A stretch of 64,000 nt of DNA from Paramarasmius palmivorus. Lineage: Eukaryota; Basidiomycota; Agaricomycetes; Agaricales; Marasmiaceae. The notes below the pieces were generated by a model. It searched no databases, was not told the DNA's origin, and saw nothing but the letters and a program-made list of their open reading frames with translations. Both the position numbers and the translations under genes were made by a program. Shown here one piece after another: positions 35,201 to 45,618 of this stretch (position 1 is its first letter; every line of letters begins with the position of its first letter). The DNA lies in the NCBI GenBank assembly GCA_037176845.1, contig JAYKXP010000013.1:682001-746000 (forward strand). The letters run 5' to 3'.

Positions 35201-38200
35201 GAGAGCGGCTGCGAGTGCTCGTGCAACAGCGGACGGTCGAAGGCTGAGCTCTTTTGATCCCATACCTTTTGCTGCTAGCCATCGCGTAAGTGATGGCAAG
35301 TACACTTGCGGGAAATTTATGCTTCCCAGTCCGCCAGCAGAGGGAGACGACGAAGACGGCTATTTCTCTAGCGCCATGGTCAATGCCAATGGCAAGCGAT
35401 TAAATGACGACGATGGTTCGACAGGATTGAGTCCAGCTCTGAAAGGATTGAAGCTCAAATACGACAAGAAGACAGATCCACGGATCGCTGTGGTCGCCCA
35501 GTTGAGGCTCCGGCGTGTTAAGCGGAGGCCCAATTCGACACTTGCTATTCCTGTGCCGCGTACCGAAACACCGAGATGGGTTAAAGAATGGGAAGAAGGC
35601 ATGAAGGGACCTTTACCAATGAGTCCGGCGTCCATGAAATTTGACTCGGACGACGATAATTCTGCTTCAGACGAAGATGACTCAGATGATGATTTGTTCG
35701 ATATTGGTACAGGCGCATCTTCACCTGTACCAGAATTCTCTCGGCCCGCTACCCCATTGCCAGCATACATTCCCCCTGGGCCGACATTACTCTCGTCACA
35801 CTTCCAGCATACACATCTCCTACCCTTGAGTACCCCACTTAGAAGTCCAGGTACCCGACACGAGGAATCACAACTCAATCATCTCGGCGCTGGGGCAATA
35901 AACGCTGCCGCTGCATCGGTGCCTACGCCTGTGTCGCCTGCCGCCATGCTAGGTGCTGCTGCAGAAAAGTCAAAGGGCCTGGAAGCTGCTGCCGAAATGG
36001 TTGCCCGTGAAGTGGTGGAAAATAGTCTCTGGGGAGAAATATGGACGATGCACCTCTGTTTTGGTAAACATGCGGGTCTCAGTGGTAGCGAACAGCGCGC
36101 TGTGTCTGACATGAGCATCGACGATGGTCTGAATGCAGCCATGGGTCCAGAACTAGCCAAGCAACAGATTTGGATCACTGATATCGAGGCGGTCAAGGTG
36201 CTTCTAAGTGGAGTCAAGGGAGTAAAAGGGCTCATATCAATGGCGCACTTATTTGATCCGAGTAAGTTTTTCTTTTTGAATATGGTTGCGGACGAAATTG
36301 AAAGGTCTGTAACAGTTGATCCATCTACATCTGCGCCCATCTCTTCTGCATCGCGTAAAGTCTATCCTCTTCAGCCACCGCATCTAGCTGTGGGAAAAGG
36401 AGACGGCGTAGTGGAGATCCTACCCACAGCGTTGCGCTTTTGGGAAAAGCTCGGCCTAGGCCCCAAGTACGGTCAGAAGGATGTCACAGCATTCGTTCTG
36501 TTCGAAGATGGCGGGGAGTGGCGGGAACAAAGAGTCGAAGCATGGTTGTCAAATATATCGGCCGTGTACCAAGTCAGTGTCATCCCCTTATATCCTTTCC
36601 AGAATCATCTGACGTGACTTCTCCAGCGAAAGAGCCTCGGAAACTTGATACCCGGATCGAGCTCTTCCTGCACGAGAGATGGCCTAAAGCCCTTGAAGTT
36701 TGACACCTCTTTCCGTAAGAACCTGGGTAAGTGTAAGTATTTTCTCGCTTGCGCGGAGATCTGACTGCGTGTAGCATCTTTTGTCTCTAGCCTCCCTGCG
36801 GCACAGACAAACTTCATATTCTTCGTGGTCATCCCTTCTACCGCCCTCACGCTATCATCGCCTATGCTTCGACAGGTGTTGGCATCATTAAAAAAGGCCA
36901 TTAAAACCTACTCAGAGGCCCAGATCGTCTTCCAGCTCGTCCCAGAAGAAATGCTCCTTGGCAATATGGATTCATCGTCTGTCGAGGATCTCGGTACTGA
37001 GCAAATATGCTACTCTGTTTACAACCGGATTCTTCAACCGGTGGAGCGATCAATGTCCCGGCAGTTTTTCGAACATGGTATCCGTGTGCGGAACTACTTC
37101 CAAGAGCCTTTTGCCACTCTCGCCCGCGCGCCGAGCGAGAACAAAGTGACCTACGTAGCCAGCACTCGTACCTCTCTCGATGTGATGGACCGACATACTC
37201 TTCTCCATGTTGGGTATCAAGTCAGCTACTGTGGGAAATGGATTTTGGCCGCAATCATCGATCAGAGGGGAGAAGCTCACGATCTCGGTGTATGGTTGAC
37301 GCAAACGCATAGCTCAGACGAAGAAGATGCTCTCTCCGATGAGATGTACGCAGTTTCTAAAGTATGGGATTTCACGATGCGGCTTGCTGAGAAGGCAGAC
37401 GTGGAATGGAGGATTGTATTCGCCAAGTTGGGACTGATGACTACTGCTGAGCTGGATGGTTTGTCCTTTATTGTGTGTTATTTATGTGTTGCTGATGTTC
37501 TTGTATTTTCCAGCATGGACCGCCCATCTAGCCACCAGTCTGCAAGTTTCTAGTTCCAGAACACCTGTCCACGTCTCTCTGGTGTCCGTAGAGACCTCTG
37601 CACCCTGGATCATCCTCCCAAAACGGCCTAGGCCTACCAGCTTATCTTCGTCCCACTCTTCATCGTCTCTCAACAAGGCACCTTCGTTAAGTCGTTCTTC
37701 GTCATTGCCCTCCAAGTCATCATCAAAGAACGGTATTCAATATTATGTCGATGGCTCTCAAACAACGTATGCATTGTTTCACAGACGCTCTCCGACCTTC
37801 GCAAGAGCACCGACAATGGAGAGCGTCGGCATAACAACCAGCATCGTCACCGACAGTCCGCCAGAACGATCTGAACACATGCTCGAGCTTCCGGTTCTTC
37901 CTCTATGTAGTTCCACGTTGATTCGCATACCCGCATCCCCTTCCCCTTCAGCGTCGGCCATCACCCCCAATATGATCGACCTGCACCTTCTACATACTGC
38001 ATCCTCTCGTGGGTGCACATACCTTCCATCCCGGACCCGTGGTTCAGATGTCCCAGTATCGCCTGCCAGCCAGCAGCCCACTTCATCGGTACACTGGGGA
38101 CTTATGAACGACATTCTTCATTCATATCATGCCTTATCTATTCTCTCGGAATCACGATCCAAGTTGTCAGGAGTAAACACCCTGCTTCCATTCCACCTCG

Positions 38201-38265
38201 GTGCTGTCGAAGCTATGAGGAACGCATTGAGTTTCGGAAGGGTTCAGACGGACGGCTATGACTGA
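32232..38265 (+). CDS. MED13: Mediator complex subunit 13 (Med13/Srb9)
   Basis: Largest subunit of the CDK8 kinase module, bridging it to core Mediator in the nucleus. The first exon starts at 32232 and reads through VPRVVYASYTSTSTAAHNA. A 57 bp intron with GTTCGT donor (about 32512-32569) leads to VLTPVHLYPCSEECSYLP, a Med13 N-terminal domain block, then GFLLGHAPS, EWTAGWEGR and LTTYAIIWIPV. A very long exon to 36550 carries Ser/Pro/Gln-rich and acidic linkers, a Met-Asp-Met repeat (34430-34500), and the conserved LKYDKKTDPRIAVVAQLRL block. The last exons hold the Med13 C-terminal (PIWI-like) domain: RKNLASLPAAQTNFIFFVV, QLVPEEMLLG, YTLLHVGYQVSYCGKWILAA-type segments, and VHWGLMNDILHSYHALS near the end. 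The stop is TGA at 38263-38265. At roughly 1,850 residues it is in the usual range. Apparently intact. Confidence 0.88.
34433..34497 (+). repeat. GATATG-type repeat coding Met-Asp/Met-Gly tract in Med13
   Basis: Imperfect tandem gatatg/ggaatg units encode a run of alternating Met with Asp, Gly or Asn inside the low-complexity linker of Med13. It is in frame and probably length-variable. Confidence 0.7.
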
Positions 38266-38839
38266 TACGTATTAGTTTTTCTTTCTCTCTGCGGTACCCT
38301 AATCAGTTACACAATTGTTATCTGGCGTTCTTTTAAAGGCTTTCTCCTTTTCTTTCCTCTGCATGTAACATCAATCTCATCGTACATTATAGAGTAGAGC
38401 ATTGACTGCATCTCTGCACTGTTATCGGCTGTCGTGTATCATTACATAGTATTTGTACTGCCTCTCATCCATAATGCAGCGTATTTTATTTCTTCTCGGT
38501 CTAAGCGCAGTTTATGTCCTTCCAGCAGACCAGATGCTATCATAGTCGCCACACTGGACAGAGAGTAGTAGATGAACTAGCCCCAGATGGTGTGATGGCC
38601 ATCACGGTGTACATCCTTGTGATCGTCACTGTATTACTCTGTCTAGGAGAGAGTACATCACGGTGATAATACTGATATATCAGCTCCTCGTAACATCCAC
38701 CACGAATCGCACGCTGCAGGCGGGCAGATAAGTAAGATTTACAGCCACGTATCGGCCAGAGACGAATGGTCTAATTCGGCAATTCCGGGACTTAAGCGCT
38801 TGAGCGGCACTTACAGTGACATTCCTTCATTCCACCATC
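38266..38839. other. Intergenic between Med13 and family copy B
   Basis: About 570 bp. It holds the Med13 3' end (pyrimidine-rich 38270-38360) and a partly palindromic stretch at about 38590-38670 (gatggtgtgatggccatcac / atcacggtgata). No gene is seen. Confidence 0.4.
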
Positions 38840-39821
38840 ATGTCTAGCTCCATTGTACCTTCTCCTATCCAATGGGACTCTAGTCACTCTCACCTGTTGT
38901 CTAGAAAGGCAATATCCGAAGGATGGGACACATTTTTCTTCTATGACGGACCACCAGTTGATCCAGGAAATTTATTCTTTGGTTCGTCCAGTCTCGCCTT
39001 CAATTTGGTATGGCTAACACTACCAAGGTATCAATTCTAGGCGATTCGAGCTCACCAAATCAGAAATTCTTCAATGGCTCGGCTTGATGGTCATGAACGA
39101 TCCTAGTGCCAACCTTGATCCTCGTCGTTGTCAAATTGAGGATGCTGATATTTTGGCATACGTGCCTATCAATGTGGAGTCTATTCCGTGGAAAACGTAC
39201 GACATGCAGCAACCCTGGCAGCCGGGGAACTATTGCATCGGGATGATATATGGTGGATATTACGGTGCTGGCGGTGGTTTATGCACAATGCAGGAGTGCG
39301 AGCGGTGGGGGGGCACAGTGGTATGTTCCTTGCCCTTCTAGCTTTCGTGAACTGTATTGATTCCCCAAAGCCCGTAATAACGGGCCAGGAATCCACCTGC
39401 ATCATTAAGGATATGAAATACTGCTGCGAATCGCTTGCAACGACGTGGATCACAGCACCTAATTATTACTTTGGCGTTGTGAGTAGTCAGTCTCTTCTAG
39501 CAGATGCGCGATGGCTGAGACTAGGCATATAGCTGGATCCCGAGCTAGAGGATCTTCGGACTGACGTTCCAGAGAACCTTATTCTCCTTCCCAGCTCTCT
39601 TATTGATGATTACAAGAGGCACCACTTTACTGTGGACGTTCTAGTAAGTTACCCCCTATGTTCAATCATCGTCTCTACGTCTGACAAAGGCCGTAGAGGG
39701 GGAATAAGATCATCACTTTCCCTGGCATCTCAGCTGAATCGGAAGCTCTGCTCAGTAGTTGTTCCCTACAAATTGACGAAAGTAACACCATTTTTCTACG
39801 CAGACATTTCAGGCTTTCCTT
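38840..39821 (+). pseudogene. Copy B of the unrecognised gene family, 5' part, split by an insertion
   Basis: The most complete 5' end of the family. The ATG at 38840 gives MSSSIVPSPIQWDSSHSH, then LLSRKAISEGWDTFFFYDGP. A GTTCGT-donor intron leads to RRFELTKSEILQWLGLMVMN, DPSANLDPRRC and MQQPWQPGNYCIGM, with YGGYYGAGGG and MQECERWGGT. Further exons carry STCIIKDMKYCCESLATTW, PENLILLPSSLIDDYKRH and IITFPGISAESEALLSSC. The last exon runs NTIFLRRHFRLS and is then cut at 39821 by a 1.3 kb element; the missing 3' end resumes at 41124. Before insertion this copy looks open throughout, encoding roughly 290-300 residues. There is no recognised domain. No convincing signal peptide or membrane helix is seen, so a cytosolic or nuclear protein is most likely (inference). 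Confidence 0.65.
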
Positions 39822-41123
39822 CATCAGGAAAATCCCAAAATGAGAATTCGGCAGAATTTGTGCAACCTCGGCTAATGACCCTAACAACCGGTAATTCACG
39901 TAGGTTCAAGAGATTTGTGAGAATTTGTTCGAGTTCGTTCCCTTTTGTTGCCCGCGACGAAAAATTAGTGCACTTTGTGCTACTTTGTGCCAATTTATAT
40001 CAGCTTCTTCAAGAGTTGTTGAGTCGAGTATCCGGCGGTTACGGACTCGGAGGGCCAAGCCAAGATACTCTGCATATCACATACTAAACATTGCTCTGTT
40101 TTATTATATAAGTACAATCATAAGTGTACAGCAAGCTCTAGGGATGCTACTTTCCTAAGCCCGTTGGAAGGGAATTGGAAGGGGTACCGAGGCACGCGCC
40201 GGCGCGCGTATACAGGCGTATACTTTCAACAAAGTTGTCGCTAAGTCCGGAATCGGCTAATTCCGAAGCCACCATCAACTGTACAGTTCCTCGGTAACTT
40301 CCGAAGATTTATTCCAGAACGGTCACGTCATTGTTGACTTTGATTTCTTTTCTTCACCCGCGTTCTGTTACACCCCAGTCAGCCCCAGTCCCACCCACTT
40401 CCTCTCTATAACACCTTCAACATTTGCCTACGCAGGCCTTCCTCAGTCAACGTATGGGTGGACTCACAATCGTAACCTTCGGAGACTAATCAGGTTCCAC
40501 TAGACACGGCTTGAGTTTGTTTAGTTCTGATTGAATTAGTGAGTCTCTCATTCAGCCTTCGTTCAAACCTGTCTAATGTCTTCTCAGACTCCTTTGTACA
40601 GCTGCCTTATCCCTCAATACCTCCACCTACATCGTTCACATGATTCGCCTCTGATCCCTACTCATTCCTCACGTATGTCACCTCTGTTTGTTTTGCTGCC
40701 GCTGAGCTAATCATAGCCTTGTTATAGCTTGTCAGACCTTCAGTCTCCTTCATCAATTCACGTAGGGTCGGAAGGGTGCATCGTGTACTTTAGATAGTGT
40801 AGATCTAGTGTAGCATGACCTTGTAAGAGTAGATAGGGTCGTAATACATGCTTTTTTACAACTTCATACTGTTCTATTCATCGCTGGAAGTGACTGAATA
40901 ATACAAACTAAGCACCAGTGAATTGATTCTAATCAACGCAAATGAGGACGGATCTGAACAAATTTTAACAAACCTGCAGATGGGATATTGAATTAGAACA
41001 AATCGGTCAAACCATCAAATTGCATCAAATTTGACCGGTTAGTGAGAATTTGTTCGCTTTTGCCCAGTCTCGCGGAAATACGGACGAAGTTGGCCGAATT
41101 CCCATTTTGGAATTTTCCTGATG
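39822..41123. mobile_element. 1.3 kb non-autonomous TIR element inserted in family copy B
   Basis: The ends are inverted repeats of about 31 bp with two mismatches: the left end begins catcaggaaaatcccaaaat and the right end, reversed, catcaggaaaattccaaaat, both continuing to gaattcggc. The element interrupts an exon: the flanks, joined with one copy of a TT dinucleotide (39820-39821 and 41124-41125), regenerate the sequence seen uninterrupted in copy A (ctttccttgt-gggttcattc). The target duplication therefore seems to be 2 bp. No transposase is visible. Inside are a direct repeat of gtgagaatttgttcg (about 39916 and 41042) and a stretch at about 40366-40930 with promoter-like and polyadenylation-like sequence. 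The superfamily is unclear. Confidence 0.75.
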
Positions 41124-41285
41124 TTGTTGGTTCATTCAACCCATGGCTCTATTGGTGTTGACTATCAGAATATGATCGAGGAAAGATTAGAGATGATCGA
41201 GAACGGTTTGCGTTCAGTAGTTGAGGATTCTTTAGATGTTGCCTTGCGCAATTGGCTTGAGGATGCCGAAAAGCCGAGGTTGTAA
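41124..41285 (+). pseudogene. Copy B of the family, displaced 3' end
   Basis: Resumes the family reading frame right after the inserted element. The bases encode a VDYQNMIEERLEMIENGLRS run, then DSLDVALRNWLEDAEKPRL and a TAA stop at 41283-41285. It aligns with the C terminus of copy A (DYQDDVIEDRLDMIEDGLRS, DPLDVAVHDWLA, EKPKL). The separation from the rest of the gene is explained by the insertion. Confidence 0.7.
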
Positions 41286-41297
41286 AAAGCAATCATT

Positions 41298-41354
41298 ATA
41301 GATAGACGATAGATAGATAGATAAATATTCGCATCCGATCTATCTATCTATCTG
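41298..41354. repeat. GATA-repeat palindrome
   Basis: Four-base GATA units on the left (about 41300-41323) face their reverse complement, TATC units (about 41337-41354), across a short spacer. They could form a hairpin. It lies between family copy B and the lanosterol synthase gene. Confidence 0.8.
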
Positions 41355-41599
41355 ATTTTCCCGTTCGACCGCTTCGCCTACAATATGGGTCCACTTTTCA
41401 TTATTTCTCCAATTTTTCCGTGATGATGCATACACTGTTGAAAATCACGGTCCTCAGACTCTTCAACACCGTCGAAAATGTTTTTTCTTGGCAGTAGGAA
41501 TGGTGTAACGAGAATTAGTGAGTTCCAATTTAGTCAATCGTACGACATTGATGTGGTTATTTATGCCTGAAGTAAACCAGATTTCCATCACCCTTGTCA

Positions 41600-44136
41600 A
41601 TGTACAACCAAATCGAGGTTCCAACGTCGAGCAAAGGACCTTTCACGGACTACTCTCGCTGGAGATTGTTGGTGAACGAGGGCGGTCGACATACCTGGCA
41701 CTACCTCAAGACGGACGAGGAATGCGCAAATTGGCCTCAGACGACGCTGGACAAGTTCTGGTTAGGTCTTCCAACTGGACTTCCCGAGTTACCCCCCGCA
41801 CGGAATGCGTACGAGGCTGCAGAGAATGGATACCAGTTTTACAAGAATCTTCAGGCACATGACGGTCACTGGCCTGGGGAGTATGGAGGTCCAATGTTCC
41901 TACTCCCGGCCTTGTGATCGGTTCTTACATCTCGGGCATGTCGTTTAAGGATGAGGAGAGGCGGGAAATCATTCGATATTTGATGAACAGGGCTCACCCG
42001 GAGGATGGCGGCTGGGGAATGTACGTGCTCGTCGCCTTTCGGAAAGTGTCATCTTTATTGACTCTATTTTTCCAAGTCACGTCGAATGCCACTCCACCGT
42101 CTTTGGAACCGCGCTCAACTACACCGTTCTCCGCCTCCTTGGTGTCGCGGCTGACCACCCAGTGTGCACCAAAGCCAGAGCTACTTTGCACAAGATGGGA
42201 GGCGCTTGCGCTATTCCATCCTGGGGCAAGTTTTGGCTCTCACTTCTCAACGTGTACGACTGGGAAGGCAACAATCCTGTTCCTCCCGAATTATGGCTTT
42301 TACCCGACTGGGTACCCTTCCATCCGCATCGTTGGTGGATTCATACCCGGAACGTTTATATACCCATGAGCTACCTCTACGGCGTTCGCTTCAAGGCGCC
42401 TGAAGACGAACTGATCCTCGCACTTAGAGAAGAACTATACCCCCAGGATTACTACAGGATAGACTGGCCGGCACAAAGGAACAATGTCGCACCAGAGGAT
42501 TTATACTCACCACACACTGCGATCTTCGACTTACTCAATCAGATTCTCGGTGTTTACGAGCTCTGCACGCTACCGCCCCTGCGCAAGATGGCCATCGAGA
42601 AGGCTTATGCACTCGTCGTTATGGAGGATGAAAACACAGGCTATCAGACGATTGGCCCCGTCTCGAAGATGTTTAACCTCGTGGCTCGTGTTCATCGGGA
42701 AGGTGTGGAGAGCGAGGCTTTCCGACTACATGAAGCGAAGCGGGCTGACTTTATGTGGATGGGTGCGGAAGGGTTGATGATGACTGGGACGAACGGCAGT
42801 CAAGTATGGGACTTATCGTTCATCACGCAGGCATTGGTGGAGAACGGATTATCCGAGAACAAGGACCATCACGAGGACCTAACGAAAGCGTTGGAGTGGT
42901 TCGAGCAAGCCCAGATGCTAGAGAATCCGAAGCACTACGAAGAGGCATATAGGCATAGGACGAAGGGCGCTTGGGGTTTCAGCACGAAGGAACAAGGATA
43001 TACGGTGACGGACTGTACTGCAGAAGCTACGAAAGCTGTTTTATACCTTCAGAGTTTAGAGTAAGTTCTCGTTGATCGTGCGTTCCAGATACCTTCTAAC
43101 GTTACATCGGCACCAAGGTCAACGCCGAAATTAATCTCTGAAGAACGTTTACAATGGGCTGTTGACACCATGTTGTCTCTTCAGAATCCTAATGGTGGAT
43201 TCTCGGATTACGAGCCAGTTCGTGCTGGACATTGGATCGAAGCATTAAATGCGGCGGAAGTCTTCGGTGAGGCACTTTTGAACTCGCTATCTAGACCTCC
43301 ATTCACAAGTTATGACTAGGTGATATCATGACTGGCTATTACTATCCCGAATGCACGACCTCTGTGATCACTGCGTTGGCCATCTTCAGAAAACAATATC
43401 CTTACTATCGTCCTAAGGATATAGAGTAAGTCGGGCACTCTGTCTGCACATGTCGCAGCTAACAGTACTCTTCTAGCTCGACCATTAAAAACGCTATTGG
43501 TTATCTGCACTCGGTACAAAGACCTGAGGGAGCATGGCTTGGTTCATGGGGAATCTGTTTCACCTATGCAACGATGTTCGCCCTTGAAAGCCTTTCGCTT
43601 GTCGGCGAGAACTATTCCAATAGCAGCTCTGTGAGAAGGGCATGCGATTATCTTGTGAGTAGGCAGAGGGAAGATGGAGGCTGGGGTGAGAGTTATAAGG
43701 TCTGTAGCCATTCCTTTTCGAAGTGTGATCCAGCTAACATGTAACGCTAGTCCTGCGAAAAGGCAGAATGGATCGAACACGAAGACACTCAGGTCGTGCA
43801 GACTTGCTGGGCAGCCATGGCATTGATGTATGGCCGCTATCCTCACGCTGAGCCTTTGGACAAGGCTGTGACAACTGGTGATGCGTCGGCAGCTGCCTGT
43901 GAGTACGACCTGTTGTGTGATATTTGAACACCTACTGATTGTGTATGTAGGACGGTTCCTGGGCACAAGAGGCGATTGAAGGTGTCTTCAACAAAAACTG
44001 TGCCATCGCATATCCCAACTTCAAGTTCTCATTCCCGATCTGGATGTTGGGCAAAGCGCACCGGTATTTGGAAGGGCTTAGCGGGATTGGTGATGTCAAG
44101 ATAAACGGGAATCGTGATGGAAAGGCAATTCATTGA
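41600..44136 (+). pseudogene. ERG7: Lanosterol synthase (oxidosqualene cyclase), with two frameshifts
   Basis: Sterol-pathway enzyme that cyclises 2,3-oxidosqualene to lanosterol on ER or lipid-droplet membranes. Family blocks are well conserved: [70 protein letters not shown], the catalytic DCTAE with its Asp ([18 protein letters not shown]), [24 protein letters not shown] and [23 protein letters not shown] repeat ends DGGWGESYK. Last come [16 protein letters not shown] and [16 protein letters not shown], with TGA at 44134-44136. Two single-base frame errors break the model: one base is missing after 41907 (MFLLP to GLVIGSY), and one extra base occurs at 43871-43874 (DKAV to LVMRRQLP). No intron explains either. 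It is therefore either a decayed paralogue or a working gene with two sequencing errors. Confidence 0.85.
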
Positions 44137-44562
44137 TTCTACCTATGACAACCTGCGAGTTGAATCTTCCCATACCCGTTGGTAGAGGTGGGGCGCCTAT
44201 GCGATGGCGTCAAGAGAAGGCGAGCAGAGAGGGCTATAGTAGGAGCAGAAGAGGATCTTCACATAGTAGTTGGTGGTACAAGTTGAAGTTAAAACAACAG
44301 CCGCCAATATTCCAGTCATAAAAACTCCACAGTCTGACGGTTGCCACGCCTGATGCCGCCACGGCTCACAGACTGGCAGCGAATTTGCGCAAGCATGTAG
44401 ATGGAAGCTGAGCGTTGAGCAAAGGCAAAGAACAATGTGGGGGTCTGGCGCTTACTGCCATGTATAAAGACAGCCTGATCTCCGACTATAGGATTGTGCA
44501 TTGTCAGAAACCCGACTAGGATCAGAGAACTTGTACAAGTCTGCGTACTAGGGCCCATCGGA
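44137..44562. other. Intergenic
   Basis: Convergent gap between the lanosterol synthase gene and membrane-protein copy 2. Open frames on the minus strand continue from copy 2 but share nothing with copy 1, so I see no supported gene. Confidence 0.4.
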
Positions 44563-45062
44563 TTACCCAGAAAACCTATGATATTTGAGAGCACCCCAAA
44601 CCACTCCAAGCGTCAACATAAGCAACAGCCCAGCACAGCCCACACAAATCTTGAGCGTCCATGAAACAAATCGTTGTTTGGTAGGGCTGAGTTTGACCTC
44701 ACGAAACATGTGTAACCAGAGAGCCAGAAATGCACAAGGCCCACTACACGATGTGAGGAGTGCCGAACATGCAGAAAGGTTTCCGACAATATCGGCAACT
44801 GGGACGAGCCAGTCTAGATCTGGTATTTGTTTTGAACGGGCGGCGCGATCGAGAAGGATAGCACTGATTGGCGTGAACCAACCGGATAGGACCATTGCGA
44901 TACAGTATTCGATACATAGTTTGTTGCGAAGTCGTTTGTCTAGGTCGATATTAGGGTTGTTGCTGGACTCTTTTATGAGAGCTACCCACCTGTGACACGG
45001 TCTTCTGCATTGATTTGAAACACTGGATCTGTAGCGACAAGACTGCCTGCTGGGTACGACAT
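44563..45062 (-). CDS. Small four-helix membrane protein, copy 2 of a duplicated pair
   Basis: Exon 1 starts at the ATG at 45062 (MSYPAGSLVATDPVFQINAE) and ends at a GTGGGT donor; an intron of about 52 bp leads to DKRLRNKLCIEYCIAMVLSG. Hydrophobic stretches AMVLSGWFTPISAILL, VADIVGNLSACSALL, PCAFLALWLHMF and CVGCAGLLLMLTLGVVWG match copy 1 (8062-8597). Intron position, exon lengths and even intron sequence are alike. At the 3' end a one-base insertion relative to copy 1 (cataggttttctggg versus catagttttctggg) brings a stop eight or so residues earlier. It is probably still expressible. Function is unknown. Confidence 0.55.
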
Positions 45063-45618
45063 CACTCGTGAGCTTTGTGGTAAGTGGGAAGAGAATTGTG
45101 TCAAAAAAAGGGGCACCCGGGGGGCCTGGCTCAATCACTAGCGGCTCGATATTGTTATGCGGGTTTCCCGCACGAAATGCACACCGCAAGCACACAGGCC
45201 TGCTCGTGATCGGTCCTTACATCGAGCATAAAAATGAAAAGGCTGTTTGAACAGGGTTCACCCGGAGGATTGTGGTAGGGATTCGGAATGTACTACGTAC
45301 TTCATCGTCTTTCTGTTTAACTTGAAAATTTCAATCTCCGTTTTTCGGCTCTCTGCAGCCGAATCGGGGTACTGTTCTGTACTATTGTTAAAGAAAAAAA
45401 TCTAGAAAGAAAACCACTGCATAGAATATGTACAAATGGATGTATCATACGAATCATGAATGTAGGTAATCTCTGAAAGAAATCTCGAGAAAGACATGAA
45501 AGCAAACATCCGCTCGCAAACGTAAATGAAGGTTTGCATTTTATTTCAAGAAAAGTCCTGTTTATCCTCCCCAAATAAAACCTATAATCATAATTCCCTT
45601 TTATCGTAGATGACCTCG
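45063..45618. other. Intergenic
   Basis: Holds the upstream side of membrane-protein copy 2 and the 3' flank of glycogen synthase. At about 45200-45270 a run (gatcggtccttacatcg...gttcacccggagga) resembles bases 41915-42005 of the lanosterol synthase gene, suggesting a small duplicated scrap of it. No gene is seen. Confidence 0.4.

Noticed and set aside
33877..35878. Long minus-strand and alternate-frame ORFs inside the Med13 exon
   Set aside because: They are shadows of the low-complexity Med13 coding sequence, with biased Ser/Arg composition.
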